A program made the position numbers and the translations under genes. Of a stretch of 64,000 bases of DNA, positions 9,107 to 17,883 are shown piece by piece. Source of the DNA: Bdellovibrio sp. (GTDB taxonomy: Bacteria > Bdellovibrionota > Bdellovibrionia > Bdellovibrionales > Bdellovibrionaceae); NCBI GenBank assembly GCA_014376435.1, contig JACMRL010000004.1:1-64000 (forward strand). The letters run 5' to 3'. The notes beneath the pieces were generated by a model that was not told the DNA's origin, did no database searches, and saw nothing but the letters and a program-made list of their open reading frames with translations. Positions within the stretch are counted from its first letter, which is position 1; every line of letters begins with the position of its first letter.

Positions 9107-9951
9107 TGTTTTTTTATTTTATTAATTAACGGCATCAACTCAGCTGTCTCGGCCCAGCGCCATTTAAAATCAGAGCAATTTGCAAAAAATGGAAAAGTAA
9201 TGGGCTTTAAGCCGTCCCATTTAATTGAACTTTCGTCCACGATGTAGGGCGCAACTTCTTGAATCATCCACTGTAAACCAGCGGCACTTAATACGTTTTG
9301 TTTATTTAATTCGACCGCAATTTCAATGGGCGTTACAAAACCAAACTGCTCTGCAAAAATTGGTTTCCCCACTTCCGCTAAAACATCAGGAATATAAAAC
9401 GGAATTTCAGTTGCGTACAGTTGGTGTATAAAAGGAATGATTTGAATTCCTAAATTACCGTACTCTACAACTGCTTGATGATAGATTTCGGCATCACGTT
9501 CACCGTTATCACCGATTAAGATCACGATCTCGGGCATCTCGCTATCGATCAAATTTCGAATGGTTTCGATTTTGTGATTTTCATTGGCCCAGTCTTCTCT
9601 TAATAAAAGATCACCTTTGGGGAAGCTATTATATTCTAAAAAACTCTGATGACTAAATTTAATCGCGGGCACTCCGGCGATTTCTTCTGGGGCATTCGAC
9701 AAATAAACCATCTTTGTCGACAGTGGATTCATAATAATAATCCACTGAAGTAACTGAGACATACCGGTAAATGGAGTGGTTATATCTGCGGCGCGGCTTA
9801 CTTTACCGGTAGTACTTAAAACATGAGACACCTTAATCGTGTCGTCGATATCAGTGATTAATAAGACTTTTTTATTAGTCCCGGCAAAGACCAGGGTTGA
9901 GGCTAATGAAATGCCCACGATCATAATCAGCGAGGCCCACATACGTCCCAT
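9097..9951 (-). CDS. Secreted HAD-like phosphatase, APP1/DUF2183 type
   Basis: The HAD nucleophile motif DIDDT lies at about residue 35, followed by a motif II-like LSNAP, a Lys segment (HKIETIRNLI) and the acidic motif ILIGDNGERDAEIY. This set is typical of the DUF2183 domain of yeast phosphatidate phosphatase App1. A signal peptide (residues ~1-24, ending VFAG) places the enzyme in the periplasm or outside. ATG 9951 is chosen because GGAG lies five bases upstream; GTG 9954 would be too close. The substrate is unproven. The gene overlaps the cysteine-rich gene downstream by ten bases. Confidence 0.72.
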   Translation of the reverse strand: MGRMWASLIMIVGISLASTLVFAGTNKKVLLITDIDDTIKVSHVLSTTGKVSRAADITTPFTGMSQLLQWIIIMNPLSTKMVYLSNAPEEIAGVPAIKFSHQSFLEYNSFPKGDLLLREDWANENHKIETIRNLIDSEMPEIVILIGDNGERDAEIYHQAVVEYGNLGIQIIPFIHQLYATEIPFYIPDVLAEVGKPIFAEQFGFVTPIEIAVELNKQNVLSAAGLQWMIQEVAPYIVDESSIKWDGLKPITFPFFANCSDFKWRWAETAELMPLINKIKKQCN

Positions 9952-10197
9952 CACAACTCCTTAAAGCCCCCGCTTATTTTCAAAACAATGAAGGGCGACT
10001 TTAACACGATGTATCAAAAAGAGCCAGATGTATCTTCCAAAGCTTGCGACTGACTAACATTTTTGCGCTTCTTTGGTTGTATCAATCAGACACTAAAATT
10101 ACTCAATAAATTCAGTTATTTAGCCCGTCTCTATTCAAGACGATTGGCACAAGCGATCCAAATTCTTGCAATAACTAAAAGTACAATGGGAGGTTTT

Positions 10198-10461
10198 ATG
10201 AAAACGATCACTTTAACAATAGCTCTTTTGGTATCGACTCGAGCTTGGTCTGCAACTGAAACAACAGTTCAACCCGCTCCAAAAACTTATAGCTTTGCCT
10301 TTAAGACGATCAAAGAACCAATCCGTGCCGTAGCCTCATCTAAAGATGAAGCCTTTAAATTAGCGGCTAAAGTTTGTTTTAATCAATTAACGGGTGGCAA
10401 ATACCCGGGCGAAGAAAAAGGTTTAGATATCATTGATATTTGCGCTAATCCAAAAATGTAG
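10198..10461 (+). CDS. Small secreted protein
   Basis: An 87-residue product with a signal peptide (MKTITLTIALLVSTRAWSA). The start is fixed by GGGAGG at 10188-10193. The mature part includes EAFKLAAKVCFNQLTGGKYP and a second Cys near the C-terminus (DICANPKM), so one disulfide is possible. No known domain. A weak hairpin (CGTCT/AGACG) lies about 60 bases upstream. It is followed after 14 bases by another small gene. Confidence 0.65.
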   Translation: MKTITLTIALLVSTRAWSATETTVQPAPKTYSFAFKTIKEPIRAVASSKDEAFKLAAKVCFNQLTGGKYPGEEKGLDIIDICANPKM

Positions 10462-10475
10462 TTAGTCTGTGGACT

Positions 10476-10685
10476 ATGAGTTTATTAAAGTCACTTGGCG
10501 ATTTTCTACTAGGTAAAGACCCCGACATCTTTGATGACAAGGGCAATGTATTACACAAACTTCCAAAGCGTAAATGGGACGAATGGAATGACAGGATCAT
10601 CAAAGGCGCCGAATATAACTGGCGCGAACATGTGGGTCAGCAAGCCGGAGCTACGCCTCCGCCGATTCCATCTCCAAAAAAATAG
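10476..10685 (+). CDS. Small hypothetical protein
   Basis: A 69-residue protein starting MSLLKSLGDFLLGKDPDIFD, rich in Trp, Lys and Asp in the middle and ending in a Pro-rich tail (TPPPIPSPKK). No domain recognised. It lies 14 bases after the small secreted protein gene, and both face mutS. The amphipathic composition and close packing support a real gene, but the ribosome site is poor. Confidence 0.5.
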   Translation: MSLLKSLGDFLLGKDPDIFDDKGNVLHKLPKRKWDEWNDRIIKGAEYNWREHVGQQAGATPPPIPSPKK

Positions 10686-10713
10686 CGACGAGAAGCCTTG
10701 GGCTAAGCAAAAT

Positions 10714-13212
10714 TCAGTTCAGTTTTTCCTGCCACTGCGCAATTTGATTTAACGCCTGCAGTGGAGAAGCTTTCTGTACTTGAAATTTCATCAGCTCTTG
10801 CAATAAGGCATCTTTTCTTTTTCTCTCTTCTTGATCAAACAAAGACATTTGCGCCGAACCTAAATTCATCACTGGAGTGACCGCTAGAATAGGGCGCGTA
10901 TCAATCTTAGTTGCTTCAAGCTTTGATAATAAACTCTCTGCTCGCTGCGTAACTGACGCTGGTAAGCCCGCAAGCTCGGCCACTTTAACCCCGTAACTTT
11001 GCCCAGCTGAACCACTTGTTAAGATATGTAAAAATTCAATCTGACCCTCTTTGTGATCGATCACTTTCATATGCGCATTTTTAATTTGCGCGAAGCTTTT
11101 TTCTAATACGGTTAACTCATGGTAGTGCGTCGCAAAGAAAACATGATTACCTAAAGTATTTAAAATATATTCTAAAATCGATTGCGCTAAACACATTCCA
11201 TCGAACGTGGCTGTACCACGACCAACTTCATCTAAAATTAATAAGCTTTCCGCCGTCGCTGATTTTAACATCTGTGCGGTCTCAGTCATTTCAACCATGA
11301 AGGTTGATAAGCCTTCGCTTAACTGATCACTTGCTCCGATGCGTGTGTAAATCGCGTCGTAGACTGGTAATGTCGCGCTTACAGCGGGAACATAACTTCC
11401 CATCTGCGCCATCAACACAATCAAAGCCGCTTGTCGCATTAGCGTCGACTTACCCGCCATATTCGGACCGGTAATCAATAAACATTCTTTTTGATTTAAG
11501 TGAATCGTGTTCGCTACGAACTGCCCGCGCGCAAATTGCTCGACTACGGGATGCCGTGAAGATTCTAACACTAAAACTCGTTCTTCCGTGATTTGTGGAC
11601 GGCAGTAACTTTCTTCTAGGCTTAGCCACGCTAAACTTGAAATCACGTCTAGTTCACTGCAAATTGAAGCTAAAGTTAGTAAGCACGATGCATCACTTAA
11701 AATTTCACGGCGAAGTTCGTCGAAAAAAGAAAACTCTAAATCAAAGCGTTTTACTTGCGCGGATAAAACTTTTTTCTCTAATTCAATCAGCTCGTCTGTA
11801 CAGAATCTTTCCGCGTTGGCTAAAGTTTGCTTACGCTGATAATGAGCCGGAGCTTTTTCTTTGTGGGAATTCGTAATTTCAATGTAGTAACCGAAAACAT
11901 TATTGTAACGCACCTTGAGCGATGAAATTCCGGTTTTTTCTTTTTCGCGCTGCTCAAGGGCCGCGACTAAGCCATGCGCGTTGGTCGATAGATCAATTAA
12001 CTCATCAAGCTCGCTTGAAAAACCTTTTTTGATAACATGACCTTGTTTCACACTCAGCGGAGCTTCTTCAGAAATTCGATTCTGAATTTTTTCGGCTAAA
12101 CCAGCTGATCTTTTTAGCGCTTCAACATTTTCAATCTTAAAAAAAGCTTGGCACCACTGAAGTGATCCTAAACCAGCCTTTACCGCGTCTGCCAAGGCAG
12201 TTAGATCACGCCCGTGACACTGGGGTTGCGAAATCTTACCCAGTCTGCGCTCGATATCGCCCATTAAACCTAAGGTCTCGCGAACTTTTTTCAGTTCGAA
12301 CATATGCTCGCGAAATTCATGAACTTGATTGTAGCGATGCTCAATCTGTTTTCTGTTCCTTAAAGGAAAGCTCATCCAGGTTCTAAGTAAACGCGCGCCG
12401 GACGAGGTCTTTGTGCGATTGATTGCTTGGTATAACGAACCATTGGCTTCGCCACGGTTATTCGAAAATACTTCGAGGTGTCGTAGGGTAATTTGCGATA
12501 GGTGCAAGCGGTGTTCAAAATCTCGCTCTTCAAAAGGTCTTAATATTTGTAAAAGTTCTTGGTTTGAAAGCTCTTTAATATAACTTAGTAAAAGTTCACT
12601 AGAAGATTTCACTTCAGAATTATTATGTTTCGAAATAACAAAACGATTACTTAATTCTAAATTCTTAATCCATTCCGATTCTTTTTCAGTTACCACGACT
12701 TCAGCAACTGGCAGCACATCTAATAATTTAATTTTTTCAACTAAGCTTGCCGTTTTAAAGTAAAAACATTCACCCGTTGTTGTATCGACAAAACTAATTG
12801 ATTGATCATCAATACTACAAAGATAATGTGCCTTCGTTTGATCTAAAGTTTCACTATCGTAAACCATGCCCGGAGTTAAAATACGCGTGATCGCGCGCTT
12901 TACTAATCCTTTTGCTAAGGCGGGATCTTCAATTTGATCACAGATCGCAACCTTAAGACCCGAAGCTAAAAGTTTATTAATATAACCCGCGGCCGAATGA
13001 TGCGGAAAACCACACATCGGAGTTTGATCTTCCGATTTTTTATTTCGCTGAGTTAATGTAATTCCTAAAAGAGGCGAAGCTTTGACGGCATCATCATAAA
13101 ATATTTCGTAAAAATCGCCCATGCGAAAGAACAAGATTTTATCTTGGTGCAGAGTTTTGATGTCCCAATACTGCTTCATTAAGGGCGTCAGTTCGCCAGC
13201 TTTTTTTGCCAT
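10714..13212 (-). CDS. mutS: DNA mismatch repair protein MutS
   Basis: MutS recognises mismatches and starts methyl-independent or MutL-directed repair. The 832-residue protein has the mismatch-contacting Phe-x-Glu motif near residue 34 (RMGDFYEIFYDDA), connector and lever domains, and a C-terminal ABC-type ATPase. The ATPase has Walker A GPNMAGKST, Walker B LLILDEVGRGT and the DATHYHEL-like FFATHYHEL. Length is standard. The gene is monocistronic as far as seen, between convergent small genes and a divergent accessory module. Confidence 0.97.
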   Translation of the reverse strand: MAKKAGELTPLMKQYWDIKTLHQDKILFFRMGDFYEIFYDDAVKASPLLGITLTQRNKKSEDQTPMCGFPHHSAAGYINKLLASGLKVAICDQIEDPALAKGLVKRAITRILTPGMVYDSETLDQTKAHYLCSIDDQSISFVDTTTGECFYFKTASLVEKIKLLDVLPVAEVVVTEKESEWIKNLELSNRFVISKHNNSEVKSSSELLLSYIKELSNQELLQILRPFEERDFEHRLHLSQITLRHLEVFSNNRGEANGSLYQAINRTKTSSGARLLRTWMSFPLRNRKQIEHRYNQVHEFREHMFELKKVRETLGLMGDIERRLGKISQPQCHGRDLTALADAVKAGLGSLQWCQAFFKIENVEALKRSAGLAEKIQNRISEEAPLSVKQGHVIKKGFSSELDELIDLSTNAHGLVAALEQREKEKTGISSLKVRYNNVFGYYIEITNSHKEKAPAHYQRKQTLANAERFCTDELIELEKKVLSAQVKRFDLEFSFFDELRREILSDASCLLTLASICSELDVISSLAWLSLEESYCRPQITEERVLVLESSRHPVVEQFARGQFVANTIHLNQKECLLITGPNMAGKSTLMRQAALIVLMAQMGSYVPAVSATLPVYDAIYTRIGASDQLSEGLSTFMVEMTETAQMLKSATAESLLILDEVGRGTATFDGMCLAQSILEYILNTLGNHVFFATHYHELTVLEKSFAQIKNAHMKVIDHKEGQIEFLHILTSGSAGQSYGVKVAELAGLPASVTQRAESLLSKLEATKIDTRPILAVTPVMNLGSAQMSLFDQEERKRKDALLQELMKFQVQKASPLQALNQIAQWQEKLN

Positions 13213-13371
13213 GCTATGTTGTATTTTTAGAGTGAGCGGGTTTCAAATATTTTGCGACCGCCACACAATTTAACACGCCGCCCGGCCTCTTTATTGCTGA
13301 CTAATCAAGCAGACAATTAACCAACTATAGCGCTTGCTGCCGCCAGTAAATTATCTTAGCCTTTATTCGAG

Positions 13372-13890
13372 ATGACAAAAGATCAAATTATATTAGCTTT
13401 AGCTGAGCTCAATAAAGAATTAAAAAAGCAGAATGTTCACGGTGAAATTTGCATAATGGGTGGAGCTGTTATGTGTTTGGTATTCAATTCTCGTGAAAGC
13501 ACTCAAGATATTGATGCTATAATGGCCCCTACCGAAATAATTCAGAAAGCTGCATTTAATGTTTCTCAAACTTTAAATCTTGAAAATAATTTTTGGATTA
13601 ATGATGCTGTTAAAGTTTTTGAATCAGATTATTCTCAATTTCTAGATTCTAAATTTTCTTACTCTCATTTAAATGTACTAACTGCATCGCCCGAATATAT
13701 GTTTGCAATGAAGTCTTTAGCCGCCAGATCTGGTACAAACGATGAAGATGATCTTATTTTCTTAAAAAATTATTTAAAATTAACAAAACTTGACCAAGCT
13801 ATGCGTATCATTAATAAGTTTTACCCTGAACAAAAACTGAATATAAGCTCTCAAGCACTGCTTAAAGATTTATTCAATTCGAAAATATGA
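13372..13890 (+). CDS. DUF6036-like nucleotidyltransferase
   Basis: A 172-residue protein with the minimal nucleotidyltransferase pattern: a GG turn (IMGGAVMCLVF, residues ~28-38) followed by an acidic pair in STQDIDAIM (~44-52). This is the arrangement used by MNT/AbiEii-type enzymes. It also carries MFAMKSLAARSGTNDEDDLIFL, a segment often seen in DUF6036 proteins. The gene is more AT-rich than its surroundings. It overlaps its partner in ATGA form, as expected for a coupled pair. Substrate unknown; such proteins are often one half of toxin-antitoxin or phage-defence modules (inference). Confidence 0.6.
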   Translation: MTKDQIILALAELNKELKKQNVHGEICIMGGAVMCLVFNSRESTQDIDAIMAPTEIIQKAAFNVSQTLNLENNFWINDAVKVFESDYSQFLDSKFSYSHLNVLTASPEYMFAMKSLAARSGTNDEDDLIFLKNYLKLTKLDQAMRIINKFYPEQKLNISSQALLKDLFNSKI

Positions 13891-14237
13891 AGAATATACA
13901 AGAATACATAACTAAATCGAAAGTAAGTGTTGCTCAAAGAAAACTATTCATAGCTCAGTTTATTGATGATTTCACCATGCTAAAAAATACAGATTCAATT
14001 CAGATAAAAATCTTAGGCGATGATCCTGTATCAAAATTATTTGAGGCTGTAGCTCATCAACTCTGTATTAATTTAAATTTAACTATTCCAGCTTGGCTGC
14101 TAATTCCAATTTATCTAAAAGATCCATTTTTTGTCTCAGACTTGCCAAACTCTAGATTCTTAGCTTTGCGAGATTCTCCGTATGCTTTTCGTATTCGAAA
14201 TATTTTCGCACCTTATAATTACTTATCACGTTGCTAG
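13887..14237 (+). CDS. Partner of the nucleotidyltransferase, unknown family
   Basis: A 116-residue protein whose start overlaps the nucleotidyltransferase stop by four bases. The N-terminal half is helical and charged. The C-terminal end, SRFLALRDSPYAFRIRNIF, ending NYLSRC, resembles the short ARxxxPxxFRxRxIFV-type tails I associate with proteins paired with DUF6036 nucleotidyltransferases. That is recollection, not a search result. Two-gene architecture, AT-richness and isolation suggest an accessory module of the TA or abortive-infection sort. Confidence 0.5.
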   Translation: MKNIQEYITKSKVSVAQRKLFIAQFIDDFTMLKNTDSIQIKILGDDPVSKLFEAVAHQLCINLNLTIPAWLLIPIYLKDPFFVSDLPNSRFLALRDSPYAFRIRNIFAPYNYLSRC

Positions 14238-14274
14238 ATTAGTTTTTTTATTTATCTGAAAAATAGAATTCAAA

Positions 14275-14303
14275 GAGGCGATTTAGTAAATTATAATCGC
14301 CTC
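14275..14303 (-). terminator. Stem-loop downstream of the VWA gene
   Basis: A perfect nine-base stem (GAGGCGATT at 14275-14283 with AATCGCCTC at 14295-14303) has an 11-base loop. It lies between the stop of the accessory pair and the stop of the VWA gene. On the minus strand it is followed by TTTGAATTCTATTTTT, a weak U-tract. It is probably a transcription end for the VWA gene, and may also stop the converging transcript. Confidence 0.5.
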
Positions 14304-14321
14304 AAAAAATGGAAAAGACTG

Positions 14322-15275
14322 TTAATTCGGAACGAATTCAATATATAATTTTGTATTTGAAGGCTGCGTAGTCGGATCAAAAAGTTGTCCAATTAAAATG
14401 GTATTTAATTTTGAATCATAGACCCAACCAAAGTTTAAATCACCGATCACTAGTTCTGTATTTCCATAAGTAACTTTAACTGTATTAATGCTTGAAGGAA
14501 CTAACGGAAGTTGAATGATACGATTAAAGTATGAGCCTTTTTGACCAATAAATTGACCAATATCCTGTATTTGAGCGCCGAAGTTTTCACAAATATTGAG
14601 GGTAGCGCCGCCCAGAATCTTTACCGCGTCTTCAATTTTTAATGGAGTTTCCATTGATGTGTCCCGTTCACATTTCATTTCGCCCGAGGGCACGAGAATA
14701 GTGTTAAAAGTAATTGAGGTTGTTGCTGATTTTCGCCCTTTCAGTGATGTTACAAAATCCGCTGTTGTAATTTTACTTTGGTCCTCAGCATCGGTTAGCA
14801 ATACGATTGCTAAATGCGCGTTGGGTCTTAAAAAATCTATATTATTAGCTAGTGCGGCTAGAATAGAATCGAAATGTCTTTCTATGCCGCTTCCGTTTGT
14901 GCCGACAGACAATATGTTTTGCTCAAGTTTTTGCAAATAATAACTATCTGAATTTGAGACGTAACCATTAACAAGCTTGCCACCTGTTAAAGGCCCAGGG
15001 AAGGAATCCATATCCGCTGTCACAACTGCCGCATGTAAATCATAATTGTTCAGTTGTGAAACCAATTTATTAATGTTGCTAGCGAGATTTCTTTGGTGAT
15101 TTGTCATTGAGCCAGAGTTATCAACAACAAACAAAAGATCTGTTTGGATATTTAATGTATTGACCTCAACCTCAAGAGTGATTTTGTTAAATTGCATTTG
15201 CTGTTTGGTAACTTGGAAAGACCAAGCACTCAGCGTTAAAAGTAGAACGATTAAGACTGATGATATTTTAAGCAT
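14322..15275 (-). CDS. Secreted VWA-domain protein
   Basis: A 317-residue exported protein with a signal peptide (residues ~1-19, ending SAWSF) and a von Willebrand A domain. The MIDAS metal-site motif DNSGSM lies near residue 52, and further MIDAS-region residues occur in LLTDAED near 137. VWA domains usually mediate protein-protein contacts; the partner is unknown. GGGAG lies eight bases before ATG, within an inverted repeat described separately. It follows mpl on the same strand after 110 bases. Confidence 0.75.
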   Translation of the reverse strand: MLKISSVLIVLLLTLSAWSFQVTKQQMQFNKITLEVEVNTLNIQTDLLFVVDNSGSMTNHQRNLASNINKLVSQLNNYDLHAAVVTADMDSFPGPLTGGKLVNGYVSNSDSYYLQKLEQNILSVGTNGSGIERHFDSILAALANNIDFLRPNAHLAIVLLTDAEDQSKITTADFVTSLKGRKSATTSITFNTILVPSGEMKCERDTSMETPLKIEDAVKILGGATLNICENFGAQIQDIGQFIGQKGSYFNRIIQLPLVPSSINTVKVTYGNTELVIGDLNFGWVYDSKLNTILIGQLFDPTTQPSNTKLYIEFVPN

Positions 15276-15278
15276 TGT

Positions 15279-15304
15279 AAGACTCCCGTATTATTTAGAG
15301 TCTT
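15279..15304 (-). promoter_or_regulatory. Inverted repeat overlapping the VWA ribosome site
   Basis: AAGACTC (15279-15285 as read on the plus strand) and GAGTCTT (15298-15304) form a perfect seven-base stem with a 12-base loop. It lies directly ahead of the VWA start at 15275. On the mRNA the 3' arm contains GAG of the Shine-Dalgarno GGGAG, so folding would partly hide the ribosome site. It could alternatively be a protein operator. Confidence 0.35.
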
Positions 15305-15385
15305 GTTATCAAAGAAAAAAAATTAAGTATAGGTTTATTACAGTGGTTATTACTTTGTTGTTCTTAACTATCGACCGCAACGTTG

Positions 15386-16825
15386 TCATTCGAGCTTTTC
15401 TTCAAGACTCTTGATTAGTTTTTGATAAATCCCATCAAAGCCGCCGTTACTCATAATTAAAATAACGTCGCCTTTTTTCGTGCGCGCGGTGAGGTCTTTT
15501 ACGATTTCATCGGCATTTTTAAATAGTTTCGCAGATTTTTTTAACTGCACGAGATCCGCAATTAATTCGTCTGATGAAAAACGATCCGTTTCAGTAATTT
15601 TACCTTGGTCAAACGCTTCAGCAATTAAAATTTCGTGAGCTTCTTTGAAAGCTTCCACGTAATCTTTTTGAAAAACTTTACGTCTTGAAGTCGCCGATCG
15701 TGGCTCAAATACCGAGAAAACTTTTTTATTTTTGTATTTTAATTGAATCGCCTTAACGGTTTCTTTAACGGCCGTTGGATGATGCGCGAAATCTTCGATT
15801 AATAAAACTCCGCCGGGCTCGCCTAAGATTTCTTGGCGACGCTTCACTCCAGAAAATGTTTCTAAAGCTTTTATCACTTTAGCTAGTTCCCATCCTTGAA
15901 TCACACTTTGAGCGATCACGGCGGTCGCGTTTAATAAATTATACGAACCCGTCATCTGGGTTTTGAAATCAGCAACTTTCTCACCTTCAAAGTAAACGGT
16001 GAAATTGCTCAAACCTTCAGTCTGCTCATGAATTTTTGTGTAAAAATCATTTTCTTCTTTTAAGCCGTAAGAGAAGTTATTTTTTACAATCGAAGTTTTT
16101 GCGATTTGTTTTACGTTGGCATCATCGCCCCAATAAACTAATGAACCATCGGCTGGAATTAATTTCATCAACGTATAGAAAGCTGCTTTAACCGCATCGA
16201 AATCTTTGTAGATATCGGCGTGATCAAATTCTACCGAAGTTAAAATTACGTTTTTTGGTTTGTAGTGGATAAACTTCGGTACTTTATCAAAGTAAGCCGT
16301 ATCGTATTCATCACCTTCGATCACGAAAGTATTAGCTTGTGGATTTCTGAAACTTTGCGAGAAGTTTTTTGGAATACCGCCGATTAAAAAACCTGGCTTT
16401 AAACCACATTCTTCCGCCACCCAGCTCAGAAGCGAAGTCGTGGTCGTTTTACCGTGCGTCCCCGAGATCACAAATGAATCGCGCTCGGCGATAATTACAT
16501 CTCCCATGGCTTGCGGTAGTGAGCAATAAGGCAAACCTAAGCTAACCATCTCTTGCGCTTCTTCATTGTTTGCTGAAATTACATTACCCACGATGACAAA
16601 ATCTGGAGTCGGATGTAAGTTTTGTTTTTGATAAGGCTTTTGAATTTGAATGCCTAAGCTTTCTAACTGCGTCGACATCGGTGGATAAGGGTTTGAATCA
16701 CTACCCGTTACTTGGTAACCGCGGTCTTTAAGTAAACCGGCTAATGAGGCCATGGCCGTTCCACAGATTCCCATGAGATGAACGTGGCTTTTTGCCGGCA
16801 AATTTTTTATTGAAGCTTGAGGCAT
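15386..16825 (-). CDS. mpl: UDP-MurNAc:L-Ala-gamma-D-Glu-meso-DAP ligase
   Basis: Mpl recycles the muropeptide tripeptide L-Ala-D-Glu-DAP by ligating it to UDP-MurNAc. The 479-residue protein has the Mur-ligase layout. These are an N-terminal Rossmann turn (HLMGICGTAMASLAGLLKD), the ATP loop SGTHGKTTT near residue 118, EGDEYDTAYFDK (a hallmark separating Mpl from MurC) and the C-terminal DFAHHPTAVKET. Its start overlaps the stop of the serine hydrolase gene by one base. Together with ldcA it forms a recycling set. Confidence 0.95.
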   Translation of the reverse strand: MPQASIKNLPAKSHVHLMGICGTAMASLAGLLKDRGYQVTGSDSNPYPPMSTQLESLGIQIQKPYQKQNLHPTPDFVIVGNVISANNEEAQEMVSLGLPYCSLPQAMGDVIIAERDSFVISGTHGKTTTTSLLSWVAEECGLKPGFLIGGIPKNFSQSFRNPQANTFVIEGDEYDTAYFDKVPKFIHYKPKNVILTSVEFDHADIYKDFDAVKAAFYTLMKLIPADGSLVYWGDDANVKQIAKTSIVKNNFSYGLKEENDFYTKIHEQTEGLSNFTVYFEGEKVADFKTQMTGSYNLLNATAVIAQSVIQGWELAKVIKALETFSGVKRRQEILGEPGGVLLIEDFAHHPTAVKETVKAIQLKYKNKKVFSVFEPRSATSRRKVFQKDYVEAFKEAHEILIAEAFDQGKITETDRFSSDELIADLVQLKKSAKLFKNADEIVKDLTARTKKGDVILIMSNGGFDGIYQKLIKSLEEKLE

Positions 16826-17883
16826 TAAACAGTCCTTTTTAAAGTTTCAAAAATCCAACTGTGGATTTTAGGTCGAAGTGCAATAAATCCTTTATTGTCG
16901 CGACCATAGTGAACACGGTTACTTAAAAGTAAAACTAATAAATCATTTCGTGGATCATACCAAAACGAAGTTCCGGTAAAACCAGTATGCCCGATTGATA
17001 AAACAGAAAAATGCGGACCGCAGCTTGAATTTTCCGGAGACGGCATCATGTAACCCATTGCCCAATCACCGACTTCAACGGGAAGCGCACGCGCGGCAAA
17101 TAATTGTGCTGTTTTTTGACGAACTTTGTATCTGGCAATACCTTGTAACTGCGAACGTACGTTCAGGCCAAAAGCCGAAACGTCTTCAATACTACCGAAT
17201 AAACCTGAATGCGTAGAAATTCCCCCGAAGCTATACGTATTTTCATCATGAACTTCGCCGCGCATGATTTTTTTTCTCCACGGACAGTCTTCCGTCGGCG
17301 CGTATTGTTCAGACGGCAGAGTCGGTTTATTTTCTACGTGAAAATCTAACATCGTGGTTGGATAGTATTTCTGTTTCAGGGCTAACCAAATATCTAAAAT
17401 ATTTTTGTCGTTTAATTTTTCTAAAATGAAACCTTGTAAGATTGCGCCTAAATCTGAATAAACCGCTTTACCGGTTTTATTTACGCTGGAGTTATTGATC
17501 TGTTGATAAATCCATTCACGCTTTTTTTCCCAAGGTTTTTCTAAATCAATCGTTTGATAAAAAGGCTTCCACCATTCTAAACCAGATGTGTGGGTCATCA
17601 GTTCCGTGATCAGCATATTTTCGTGTTTAAAATCAGGTAGAATATCTTTTACTTTGGTTTCAAAAGTCCATTTGCCCTGATCGAAAGCTTCCATCATTGC
17701 TTGTTGCGTGAAGATCACTTTCGTCATCGAAGCTAAATCATAATAGGGATAAGTTTGGCCGACACTAATATCGCAAACTAGGCGACCCATATAATAAGCA
17801 CGTGCGGTAACCCCTGGGGTCACGTCGTGAATGGCCGCTTTAATCTTGTCTATTAGCTTATTTTCTTGGCTTGTGTATTTCAT
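16825..17883 (-). CDS. Serine hydrolase, beta-lactamase (class C/esterase) family
   Basis: A 352-residue protein of the penicillin-binding-fold serine hydrolases. The active-site SxxK is SMTK (in YYDLASMTKVI, about residue 52). A YxN-like YSDLG follows near 141, and a HTG triad near the C-terminus (SIGHTGFTGTSFWYDP) replaces KTG, as in class C/esterase EstB-like members. No signal peptide is seen, so it is probably cytoplasmic. That fits action on recycled muropeptides but not drug resistance. It overlaps ldcA by 26 bases and mpl by one. Exact reaction unknown. Confidence 0.82.
   Translation of the reverse strand: MKYTSQENKLIDKIKAAIHDVTPGVTARAYYMGRLVCDISVGQTYPYYDLASMTKVIFTQQAMMEAFDQGKWTFETKVKDILPDFKHENMLITELMTHTSGLEWWKPFYQTIDLEKPWEKKREWIYQQINNSSVNKTGKAVYSDLGAILQGFILEKLNDKNILDIWLALKQKYYPTTMLDFHVENKPTLPSEQYAPTEDCPWRKKIMRGEVHDENTYSFGGISTHSGLFGSIEDVSAFGLNVRSQLQGIARYKVRQKTAQLFAARALPVEVGDWAMGYMMPSPENSSCGPHFSVLSIGHTGFTGTSFWYDPRNDLLVLLLSNRVHYGRDNKGFIALRPKIHSWIFETLKRTV

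Noticed and set aside
10063..10197. A longer N-terminus for the small secreted protein at 10198
   Set aside because: The extension has no signal peptide context and a strong GGGAGG site marks ATG 10198 as the start, which also begins a clean signal peptide.
16825..17883. The serine hydrolase as an antibiotic-resistance beta-lactamase
   Set aside because: No signal peptide, HTG in place of KTG, and placement between ldcA and mpl favour a cell-internal hydrolase.
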